From contig RPFO01000873.1 in the NCBI GenBank assembly GCA_009746045.1, forward strand, positions 1 through 37,035: DNA of 37,035 bases. Reading direction: 5' to 3'. Under the pieces are notes generated by a model that saw only the letters and a program-made list of their open reading frames with translations, did not search any database and was not told the DNA's origin. Origin of the DNA: Mesostigma viride (lineage: Eukaryota; Streptophyta; Mesostigmatophyceae; Mesostigmatales; Mesostigmataceae). Below, one piece after another: positions 28,301 to 37,035 of this stretch. A program made the translations under genes and the position numbers. Each line of letters opens with the position of its first letter. Position 1 is the first letter of the stretch.

Positions 28301-31300
28301 CTGTGGGATGTGGGTAGTGCAGCGAACGCGTGGCAAGACAGAAGCCTTTGCGTGGAGGGCCCACGTGTTGGTGTCTCATCCCTTGCGGCCGCTACATGGC
28401 GGTAGGTTGGTCACTATATGGCGGTAGGTTGGTCACTATGTGGCGATACGTTGGTCACTATGTGGCGATTCGTTGGTCACTATATGGCGGTATGTTGGTC
28501 ACTATATGGCAGTTCATTGGTCACTATATGGCGGTATGTTGGTCACTATATGGCAGTAGGTTGGTTACTATATGGCGAAATGTTGGTCAATATATGGCGC
28601 GTGTTGGTCACTATATGGCAGTTTGTTGGTCACTATATGGCGGTATGTTGGTCACTATATGGCGGTATGTTGGTCACTATATGGTGGTATGTTGGTCACT
28701 ATGCCACTTGTGGGTGTAACCCTCTGTGTGTGCATGACGCGGGTATGCTTGCGCTGGCTGGACCTTGGCCACCCGCATGACCTTGGCCACCCGCATGACC
28801 TTGGCCACCCGCATGCCCTTGGCCACCCGCATGCCCTTGGCCACCCGCATGGCCTTGGCCACCCGCATGACCTTGGCCACCCGCATGACCTTGGCCACCC
28901 GCATGACCTTGGCCAGCCGCATGACCTTGGCCAGCCGCATGACCTTGGCCAGCCGCATGACCTTGGCCACCCGCATGGCCTTGGCCACCTCCATGATTAC
29001 GCGGTTGTGCGGGGCCGTGGGCTGGGCCACCACGCGGTGGAAAGAAGACCAGCCAGGGTTGATAGCGACCCGTGTGCCCGGTTCTGCGCGGGCCCTGGCG
29101 CATGGCCCAATGTGGTGACGGCTCTTGTCGGCCCATGGGCCCTATGCTGCCCGCCGCAACATGTTCCGCTGGGCTGACATGGCACTGCGTTCATAGTACT
29201 GCATTTGTTGTCATGACATGGTGCTCGTTCCTAGGCTGGTGTGCTGTTCTGTGGCACCGCCTGCCCATGTGGCTACCGCAGTCCTCTTGGTTCATCTCCA
29301 TTAGCTCCTGCAGCGTCGACTGCATTCATCCCTTCTGTGTGTGTGGCTGCTTATGCATGCGGGTGCCTGTGCAACTGCTCAATGCCCAAGCCCCCTGTTC
29401 CCCGGCGCATGCTCTCCCTTCCCCCCTCCCCCTCCATTGTCCCCCCCCCCCCACCGGCAGGCGCCCCTGTTCTGGGATGTTTTCTTCCCCCTGGGCATGG
29501 CCAGCACGCGCATCTTCTTCACCTGCCATAATTACGAGTATCAGGGCACCGCGCACCCAAACGAGCTGGCGGCATGTGGCCTAGCGCCAGCTGTCATGAA
29601 CGTCCCTGAGAAGATGAAGGACAACTTTGTGGCCGACCGCATCAACCTGCTCAAGGTGAGGGGGGGGGGATCTGGCGGCAGGCCATGACCCGAAGGCAGG
29701 GGAACGTGCAGACATGCAAGCAGGGAGGCATGCACGCGGGCGAGCAAGGGGGGTATAATGGGGCCAACGGGACATGATGCATGGTGTGGGGCTGAGTGGG
29801 GGCAGGCATTCAGGCCATGATGCATGGTGTGGAGCTGAGTGGGGGCAGGCATTCAGGCCATGATGCATGGTGCGGAGCTGAGTGGGGGCAGGCATTCAGG
29901 CCATGATGCATGGTGTGGAGCTGAGTGGGGGCAGGCATTCAGGCCATGATGCATGGTGTGGAGCTGAGTGGGGGCAGGCATTCAGGCCATGATGCATGGT
30001 GTGGAGCTGAGTGGGGGCAGGCATTCAGGCCATGATGCATGGTGTGGAGCTGAGTGGGGGGCAGGCATTCAGGCCATGATGCATGGTGTGGAGCTGAGTG
30101 GGGGCAGGCATTCAGGCCATGATGCATGGTGTGGAGCTGAGTGGGGGCAGGCATTCAGGCCAGGATGTATGGTCTGGGGCTGAGTGGGGCAGGCGTTCAG
30201 GCCATGAGCCCGAATGCACGCGGTCACATTGTGTTCTGGTGCTTGGCGGGGTCATGGCGTGGTGTGCTCTTCCGGCCCGTGCAAGGGCACGGTGTGGGGG
30301 GGGGGCAACAAGAGCAAAGGGACAGTGCAAAGTCTCGCTCCGCATCGCTAGTCCAGCGCGTGGTGTGCACAGTGCGCCGCAGTAGCTATGGACATGGGCC
30401 CCTTTTCGCTGGTTTGCGGATGTGCTTGCCCTGTTGGGACATGGGCCCCTTTGCTTGGTTCTTGGACGGAACAGCTTGAAAGCGTGCAACGCTCTGTGCC
30501 CCTACACACTTACAGAATGTGTGCGCGTCCATGTTCTGTGCGCCCATGGGCTGCATGCCTCCTTCACTCCCTGTGCTGCGCTTGCAGGGTGGCATTGTCT
30601 TTTCGAACAAAGTGACGACTGTGTCGCCCACCTACTCGCGCGAGGCCAGGACGCCCGAGGTAGGTAGTTATGTTAAATAGTGCCGGAACGGTGGAGGGGG
30701 AGTCGAATAGACCTGGAGACAACCGCTTGGGCTGCTGGCACGCAAATGATATTGCGCCGGAACTGCCTCTGGCAGGTTTCGAACTCCTGACCTCCAAGGT
30801 GCACAGGTTTTAGTTAGTTTAAATAGTGCTGGAACCTTTTTGCCGCGTGAGGCAAATCGGTCCGTCTATTCTATTTTGCCCGGAATAACCACTTCCGAGC
30901 ACCCAAGTTAATTCGGCCGAATTAACTTGGGTTCAAATAATGGTTCCGGCACTATTTAACCTAACTTAGGTCGCGTGCCTAACGCACGGATGTTTGCATA
31001 GCGCACGCGCTTTGCCGCACCCATTGTGGAGGGCGGGGGTCATGCGTTGGGTGCTGCGTGCTTCCCCGTCATGCCTAGCAGTTGGGAGGGCAAATGTGGT
31101 CCTTGGACTCTGCAGACGCGACAGGTGGCGTGTATGTCGTGGCACATGATAGCACACCGTCTGAGTTGACGCAAGTTGTGGAGATGGCTGTGGAGATGCT
31201 TCAGCGGGGGCAATGCAGCGTGCTGTGCCAGCAGCGGCCGTGTTCATCCATGTCCTCTATCAGGCCAAGGAGTGTATATGCTGACACCTGGCAAGCTTGA

Positions 31301-32409
31301 TGCAGGCGCACTGCCATCGGTTATGCGTGCTTGCCCGCTGGCCCGCTGGCCCGCTGGCCCGCTCACCCGCTCACCCGCTCGCCCGCTCACCCGCTCGCCC
31401 GCTCGCCCGCTTGCCCGCTTGCCCGCACGAGTGTGCTGTGATCTTAACCCGACCTTTGTGGCTCGGCCCGTGTTTGTACCCTGTGGGCGACGCAAATCAT
31501 TCAAAGGGTGTGGTATCCCCTGGCAGATCCGTGGCATGGTAGTGTGCTCGTGCCGGCTGAGGTGGCATCCGCCCATCTGAAACAAGCCAGACTGGCATGC
31601 CTGTGTGGCCAGCCACTGATGTCCTCTTCCATGGCCTTCTCTCCTCTTTCTGCCCCCCCACACACCTTTCGCTTCACCCCCACCCCCAGGGCGGGCGCGG
31701 CCTGCACGTGACGCTCAACACACACGCGGCCAAGTTCTCTGGCATCCTCAACGGCATCGACGACGATGTCTGGGACCCTGCCAATGACCCGCTGCTGGCC
31801 GCCCCTTTTTCGATTGACGACCTGTCGGGCAAGCGGGTCAACAAAGACGCGCTGCGGCGCCAACTGGGCATGGCATACACCGGGTTTGATGGCGAGCGGC
31901 CGCTGGTACGTGGGAGAGGGGGGGGGAGATGTTGGCTTGCAACGGCATGCTTGCGCAGGGTGGTAATTGGGGTGGGCTTGCAGTGGCAGGCATGGGTCGT
32001 GGGCAGGGACATGGGGATGTGTATTGCGCACATATGCATGCACATGCTCATGCAGATGTGCACACACACGTACATGCGCACATGTGCAAGGTGGGCGGGC
32101 CAGCCAGGCAGGATGGCCGAGCGCAGGCATGTGGCCACGCGGGTACCATGGACACATCTCGTGTGCATGCGCAGGCGCGAATGCTGTTTCCATCAAGCAC
32201 ATGTGCACATCTCCCACTGCAAGCTTGTGAGCATCCTGATAAGTGTGGGTGGGTCGTTGTGCCTCCCCTTTTGGCGGCTGCAGGTGGGCTGCGTCACCCG
32301 GCTGGTGCCCCAGAAGGGCGTCCACCTCATCCGGCATGCCATTTTTCGCACTGTGGAGAAGGGCGGCCAGTTTGTGCTGCTCGGGTCATCGCCGGTACCC
32401 AACATCCAG
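20475..32409 (+). CDS. SS4: Starch synthase IV (GT5), 3'-partial, 11 exons seen
   Basis: Transfers glucose from ADP-glucose to growing alpha-1,4-glucans in the plastid. Class IV enzymes are known to initiate and shape starch granules. Exons: 20475-20605, 20743-20996, 21873-22380, 23032-23083, 26723-26845, 27245-27320, 27989-28173, 29461-29655, 30588-30659, 31690-31905, 32284-32409. All junctions are GT..AG and phases match throughout, giving 646 codons. The gene continues beyond the window, because exon 11 ends GSSPVPNIQ at donor GTGAGC and the C-terminal lobe is missing. Class IV rather than III is indicated by the coiled-coil N terminus, the [11 protein letters not shown] helix before the catalytic domain, and the catalytic wording [57 protein letters not shown] and [17 protein letters not shown]. 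The N-terminal part (about 300 residues) is shorter than in Arabidopsis. Introns of up to 3.6 kb hold transposons and minisatellites. Confidence 0.92.
20997..21872 (+). other. SS4 intron 2
   Basis: Donor GTATGT at 20997, acceptor CACCTGCAG ending at 21872. No array or transposon is recognised. There is a short AT-rich patch near 21203-21220. Confidence 0.6.
22582..22833 (+). repeat. 42-bp minisatellite, 6 copies
   Basis: Six nearly perfect 42-bp units beginning CCGACCAAGGTTGTGATTCG in SS4 intron 3. The period is a multiple of three, so open frames on both strands are artefacts. Confidence 0.95.
23122..26262. mobile_element. 3.1-kb hAT-like DNA transposon with 8-bp target duplication
   Basis: GCTAGGGC at 23122-23129 is repeated exactly at 26255-26262. 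The element between them (23130-26254) starts CAGTGTGAGCTAGTA and ends with the reverse complement of CAGGGTGAGCTAGTA (14 of 15 bases match). Short CAG-type inverted repeats plus an 8-bp duplication are the hallmarks of hAT elements. No transposase-like frame is evident, so it is probably non-autonomous. The subterminal DNA has GTATTATAC/ACGGCGTA-type motifs and CGGCCACATGTGGCCG palindromes near 26140. It occupies most of SS4 intron 4; without it the intron would be about 0.5 kb. Confidence 0.85.
25359..25794 (+). repeat. 75-bp minisatellite, 6 copies, inside the hAT-like element
   Basis: Units begin CTTTGGACGTCATGCTGTAC and end in a GTTTTTTTG run. Five are full and the sixth lacks its last bases. 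The period is divisible by three, producing spurious 25-residue repeat frames on both strands. Confidence 0.95.
28392..28702 (+). repeat. 22-bp minisatellite, about 14 copies
   Basis: Tandem CACTATATGGCGGTATGTTG-type units in SS4 intron 7 (28174-29460), with variable bases in the GGCGGTA part. Confidence 0.93.
28761..28994 (+). repeat. 18-bp minisatellite, 13 copies
   Basis: Tandem GACCTTGGCCACCCGCAT units in the same intron as the 22-bp array, 58 bases after it. Variants: CACC/CAGC and GACC/GCCC. Confidence 0.95.
29773..30208 (+). repeat. 43-bp minisatellite, about 10 copies
   Basis: Tandem units containing CATGATGCATGGTGTGGAGC and GGGGGCAGGCATTCAGGC in SS4 intron 8 (29656-30587). The last copy is degenerate. 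Confidence 0.94.
30661..30971. mobile_element. 301-bp MITE at the exon-9 splice donor
   Basis: The element at 30666-30966 has 24-bp inverted repeats with one mismatch, sharing GTTAAATAGTGCCGGAAC exactly at both ends. TAGGT flanks it at 30661-30665 and 30967-30971. A third, internal copy of the terminal motif lies at 30817-30835. A perfect 32-bp palindrome at 30901-30932 (half-site ACCCAAGTTAATTCGG) sits near the right end. No coding capacity. The left TAGGT is bases 2-6 of the SS4 donor GTAGGT at 30660, so the insertion kept the donor intact. Confidence 0.8.
31333..31426 (+). repeat. CCCGCTGG/CCCGCTCA octamer array
   Basis: About 12 tandem 8-bp units (CCCGCTGG, CCCGCTCA, CCCGCTCG, CCCGCTTG) in SS4 intron 9. 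Confidence 0.9.
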
Positions 32410-32545
32410 GTGAGCGCAGCACACGCTGCCAGGTGGCACGCACACGTGGGGCCATGGCCTGCTGCATGGCCAAGTGCCACGCGGTGGTGGGAGCGGCGGT
32501 GGTGGGAACTCCATGGGCATGGGCAGGCTGGCATATGTGTGTATA

Positions 32546-35500
32546 GGTACAGTGCGTAGGTGTGTTATCGATGAGGAAACTTTGTGGATAGGTACAGTGC
32601 GTAGGTGTGTTATCGATGAGGAAACTTTGTGGATAGGTAGAGTGCGTGGGTGTGTTATCGATGAGGAAACTTTGTGGATAGGTACAGTGCGTAGGTGTGT
32701 TATCGATGAGGAAACTTTGTGGATAGGTACAGTGCGTAGGTGTGTTATCGATGAGGAAACTTTGTGGATAGGTACAGTGCGTAGGTGTGTTATCGATGAG
32801 GAAACTTTGTGTATAGGTAGAGTGCGTAGGTGTGTTATCGATGAGGAAACTTTGTGGATAGGTACAGTGCGTAGGTGTGTTATCGATGAGGAAACTTTGT
32901 GGATAGGTACAGTGCGTAGGTGTGTTATCGATGAGGAAACTTTGTGGATAGGTACAGTGTGTAGGTGTGTTATCGATGAGGAAACTTTGTGGATAGGTAG
33001 AGTGCGTAGGTGTGTTATCGATGAGGAAACTTTGTGGATAGGTAGAGTGCGTAGGTGTGTTATCGATGAGGAAACTTTGTGGATAGGTAGAGTGCGTAGG
33101 TGTGTTATCGATGAGGAAACTTTGTGGATAGGTAGAGTGCGTAGGTGTGTTATCGATGAGGAAACTGTGTGGATAGGTAGAGTGCGTAGGTGTGTTATCG
33201 ATGAGGAAACTGTGTGGATAGGTACAGTGCGTAGGTGTGTTATCGATGAGGAAACTTTGTGGATAGGTAGAGTGCGTAGGTGTGTTATCGATGAGGAAAC
33301 TTTGTGGATAGGTAGAGTGCGTAGGTGTGTTATCGATGAGGAAACTGTGTGGATAGGTACAGTGCGTAGGTGTGTTATCGATGAGGAAACTTTGTGGATA
33401 GGTAGAGTGCGTAGGTGTGTTATCGATGAGGAAACTTTGTGGATAGGTACAGTGCGTAGGTGTGTTATCGATGAGGAAACTTTGTGGATAGGTAGAGTGC
33501 GTAGGTGTGTTATCGATGAGGAAACTTTGTGGATAGGTAGAGTGCGTAGGTGTGTTATCGATGAGGAAACTTTGTGGATAGGTACAGTGCGTAGGTGTGT
33601 TATCGATGAGGAAACTTTGTGGATAGGTAGAGTGCGTAGGTGTGTTATCGATGAGGAAACTGTGTGGATAGGTAGAGTGCGTAGGTGTGTTATCGATGAG
33701 GAAACTTTGTGGATAGGTAGAGTGCGTAGGTGTGTTATCGATGAGGAAACTTTGTGGATAGGTAGAGTGCGTAGGTGTGTTATCGATGAGGAAACTGTGT
33801 GGATAGGTAGAGTGCGTAGGTGTGTTATCGATGAGGAAACTTTGTGGATAGGTAGAGTGCGTAGGTGTGTTATCGATGAGGAAACTTTGTGGATAGGTAG
33901 AGTGCGTGGGTGTGTTATCGATGAGGAAACTTTGTGGATAGGTAGAGTGCGTAGGTGTGTTATCGATGAGGAAACTTTGTGGATAGGTAGAGTGCGTAGG
34001 TGTGTTATCGATGAGGAAACTTTGTGGATAGGTAGAGTGCGTAGGTGTGTTATCGATGAGGAAACTTTGTGGATAGGTACAGTGCGTAGGTGTGTTATCG
34101 ATGAGGAAACTTTGTGGATAGGTAGAGTGCGTAGGTGTGTTATCGATGAGGAAACTTTGTGGATAGGTAGAGTGCGTGGGTGTGTTATCGATGAGGAAAC
34201 TTTGTGGATAGGTAGAGTGCGTAGGTGTGTTATCGATGAGGAAACTTTGTGGATAGGTAGAGTGCGTAGGTGTGTTATCGATGAGGAAACTTTGTGGATA
34301 GGTAGAGTGCGTAGGTGTGTTATCGATGAGGAAACTTTGTGGATAGGTACAGTGCGTAGGTGTGTTATCGATGAGGAAACTTTGTGGATAGGTACAGTGC
34401 GTAGGTGTGTTATCGATGAGGAAACTTTGTGGATAGGTAGAGTGCGTAGGTGTGTTATCGATGAGGAAACTTTGTGGATAGGTACAGTGCGTAGGTGTGT
34501 TATCGATGAGGAAACTTTGTGGATAGGTAGAGTGCGTAGGTGTGTTATCGATGAGGAAACTTTGTGTATAGGTACAGTGCGTAGGTGTGTTATCGATGAG
34601 GAAACTTTGTGGATAGGTACAGTGCGTAGGTGTGTTATCGATGAGGAAACTTTGTGGATAGGTAGAGTGCGTAGGTGTGTTATCGATGAGGAAACTTTGT
34701 GGATAGGTAGAGTGCGTAGGTGTGTTATCGATGAGGAAACTTTGTGGATAGGTACAGTGCGTAGGTGTGTTATCGATGAGGAAACTGTGTGGATAGGTAC
34801 AGTGCGTAGGTGTGTTATCGATGAGGAAACTTTGTGGATAGGTAGAGTGCGTAGGTGTGTTATCGATGAGGAAACTTTGTGGATAGGTAGAGTGCGTGGG
34901 TGTGTTATCGATGAGGAAACTTTGTGGATAGGTACAGTGCGTAGGTGTGTTATCGATGAGGAAACTTTGTGGATAGGTACAGTGCGTAGGTGTGTTATCG
35001 ATGAGGAAACTGTGTGGATAGGTAGAGTGCGTAGGTGTGTTATCGATGAGGAAACTTTGTGGATAGGTAGAGCGCGTAGGTGTGTTATCGATGAGGAAAC
35101 TGTGTGGATAGGTACAGTGTGTGGGTGTGTTATCGATGAGGAAACTTTGTGGATAGGTAGAGTGCGTAGGTGTGTTATCGATGAGGAAACTTTGTGGATA
35201 GGTAGAGTGCGTAGGTGTGTTATCGATGAGGAAACTTTGTGGATAGGTAGAGTGCGTAGGTGTGTTATCGATGAGGAAACTTTGTGGATAGGTACAGTGC
35301 GTAGGTGTGTTATCGATGAGGAAACTTTGTGGATAGGTAGAGTGCGTAGGTGTGTTATCGATGAGGAAACTGTGTGGATAGGTAGAGTGCGTAGGTGTGT
35401 TATCGATGAGGAAACTTTGTGGATAGGTAGAGTGCGTAGGTGTGTTATCGATGAGGAAACTTTGTGGATAGGTAGAGTGCGTAGGTGTGTTATCGATGAG

Positions 35501-36991
35501 GAAACTGTGTGGATAGGTAGAGTGCGTAGGTGTGTTATCGATGAGGAAACTGTGTGGATAGGTAGAGTGCGTAGGTGTGTTATCGATGAGGAAACTTTGT
35601 GGATAGGTAGAGTGCGTGGGTGTGTTATCGATGAGGAAACTTTGTGGATAGGTAGAGTGCGTAGGTGTGTTATCGATGAGGAAACTTTGTGGATAGGTAC
35701 AGTGCGTAGGTGTGTTATCGATGAGGAAACTTTGTGGATAGGTAGAGTGCGTAGGTGTGTTATCGATGAGGAAACTTTGTGGATAGGTACAGTGCGTAGG
35801 TGTGTTATCGATGAGGAAACTTTGTGGATAGGTAGAGTGCGTAGGTGTGTTATCGATGAGGAAACTTTGTGTATAGGTACAGTGCGTAGGTGTGTTATCG
35901 ATGAGGAAACTTTGTGGATAGGTACAGTGCGTAGGTGTGTTATCGATGAGGAAACTTTGTGGATAGGTAGAGTGCGTAGGTGTGTTATCGATGAGGAAAC
36001 TTTGTGGATAGGTACAGTGCGTAGGTGTGTTATCGATGAGGAAACTTTGTGGATAGGTACAGTGCGTAGGTGTGTTATCGATGAGGAAACTGTGTGGATA
36101 GGTACAGTGCGTAGGTGTGTTATCGATGAGGAAACTTTGTGGATAGGTAGAGTGCGTAGGTGTGTTATCGATGAGGAAACTTTGTGGATAGGTAGAGTGC
36201 GTGGGTGTGTTATCGATGAGGAAACTTTGTGGATAGGTACAGTGCGTAGGTGTGTTATCGATGAGGAAACTTTGTGGATAGGTACAGTGCGTAGGTGTGT
36301 TATCGATGAGGAAACTTTGTGGATAGGTAGAGTGCGTAGGTGTGTTATCGATGAGGAAACTTTGTGGATAGGTAGAGCGCGTAGGTGTGTTATCGATGAG
36401 GAAACTGTGTGGATAGGTACAGTGTGTGGGTGTGTTATCGATGAGGAAACTTTGTGGATAGGTAGAGTGCGTAGGTGTGTTATCGATGAGGAAACTTTGT
36501 GGATAGGTAGAGCGCGTAGGTGTGTTATCGATGAGGAAACTGTGTGGATAGGTAGAGTGCGTAGGTGTGTTATCGATGAGGAAACTTTGTGTATAGGTAG
36601 AGTGCGTAGGTGTGTTATCGATGAGGAAACTTTGTGGATAGGTAGAGTGCGTGGGTGTGTTATCGATGAGGAAACTTTGTGGATAGGTAGAGTGCGTAGG
36701 TGTGTTATCGATGAGGAAACTTTGTGGATAGGTAGAGTGCGTAGGTGTGTTATCGATGAGGAAACTTTGTGGATAGGTACAGTGCGTGGGTGTGTTATCG
36801 ATGAGGAAACTTTGTGGATAGGTAGAGTGCGTAGGTGTGTTATCGATGAGGAAACTTTGTGGATAGGTAGAGCGCGTAGGTGTGTTATCGATGAGGAAAC
36901 TTTGTGGATAGGTAGAGTGCGTAGGTGTGTTATCGATGAGGAAACTTTGTGGATAGGTACAGTGCGTGGGTGTGTTATCGATGAGGAAACT
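32546..36991 (+). repeat. 45-bp satellite-like array, 98 full copies plus partial
   Basis: Contiguous 45-bp units beginning GGTACAGTGCGTAGGTGTGT and containing TATCGATGAGGAAACTTTGT. Nearly all variation falls at five positions: GGTAC/GGTAG, GTAGG/GTGGG, AGTGC/AGTGT/AGCGC, CTTTG/CTGTG and GTGGATA/GTGTATA. Since 45 is divisible by three, frames of over 1500 codons stay open on both strands; these are not genes. The array follows SS4 exon 11, so it most likely fills SS4 intron 11. Confidence 0.97.
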
Positions 36992-37035
36992 GATGGCGGC
37001 ATCTGCTGCCTGTGCATTTGGGGGTTGAGCTGATG
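36992..37035. other. unique sequence after the 45-bp array
   Basis: Forty-four bases of non-repeat DNA at the window edge. The next SS4 exon is not reached. Confidence 0.5.

Larger units (their letters stand above)
23032..32409 (+). other. SS4 catalytic (GT5 N-lobe to early GT1 lobe) exons
   Basis: Exon 4 reads [14 protein letters not shown] and exon 5 [18 protein letters not shown], so the ADP-glucose-binding K-x-G-G-L motif is split between lysine 315 and valine 316 by a 3.6-kb intron. Exons 6-8 cover [53 protein letters not shown] and [17 protein letters not shown]. Exon 9 reads [16 protein letters not shown], exon 10 [15 protein letters not shown] and [17 protein letters not shown], exon 11 [18 protein letters not shown]. 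Motifs beyond SSPVPNIQ, including the second substrate-binding loop of the C-terminal lobe, lie outside the window. Confidence 0.9.

Noticed and set aside
30771-30793. tRNA T-arm-like GGTTTCGAACTCC inside the MITE
   Set aside because: The arm has a nine-base loop and no matching acceptor, D or anticodon arms were found; at most a tRNA-like relic.
20475-32409. Starch synthase III or granule-bound synthase as the identity
   Set aside because: No starch-binding repeats precede the catalytic domain; the coiled-coil N terminus and the WSGLLQLLD helix next to it fit class IV.
32386-37033. Open frames of 1519 codons (+) and 1543 codons (-) over the 45-bp array
   Set aside because: A 45-bp period keeps every stop-free frame open. 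The array follows a good splice donor inside the starch synthase gene, and both strands are equally open.

Overview
This window looks like nuclear DNA of a starch-storing green alga, probably a chlorophyte of the chlamydomonadalean type. That placement is an inference. It rests on an ADP-glucose-type starch synthase IV with a plausible plastid transit peptide, GC-rich exons of 50 to 500 bases joined by GT..AG introns, and introns loaded with minisatellites and transposons. Nothing bacterial (operons, Shine-Dalgarno sites, long contiguous genes) is present. Most of the long open frames are artefacts of tandem repeats.

Layout. (1) 429-11201, + strand: a multi-exon gene for an RPAP3-like R2TP/HSP90 co-chaperone. 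Its order is an N-terminal helix, three TPR motifs and a C-terminal RPAP3_C domain, with a stop at 11199-11201. Its introns hold a 2-kb, almost C-free G-rich repeat (3181-5190), a MITE (6191-6451) and a 55-bp minisatellite. (2) 11220-18507: a retroelement cluster of nested and tandemly duplicated LINE-type fragments. It contains a broken reverse transcriptase (12400-14017), ORF1-like pieces, (CCAT)n, (TATC)n and (AATT)n arrays, a direct duplication of about 1.86 kb, and a recurring 3' module made of a hairpin plus (AATT)n. Two insertions ending in this module carry clear target-site duplications of 9 and 11 bp, which supports the module as the 3' end used in target-primed reverse transcription. 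(3) 18508-20474: intergenic DNA with a cluster of inverted and direct CAGCTGAGGTAA boxes. (4) 20475 to beyond 32409, + strand: starch synthase IV. Eleven exons (646 codons) can be joined with consistent phases. The gene runs off the window, because the last 4.4 kb is a 98-copy 45-bp array inside the next intron. Its introns carry a 3.1-kb hAT-like transposon with a perfect 8-bp target duplication, a MITE sitting in a splice donor, and five smaller minisatellites.

The two host genes have no evident functional link. The protein-coding content is conventional. The notable biology is in the mobile and repetitive DNA: the shared LINE/nonautonomous 3' hairpin, nested insertions with readable target duplications, and introns that seem to tolerate almost any repeat expansion. 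The RPAP3-like gene shows apparent frameshifts in two conserved places, which could be assembly errors or decay.
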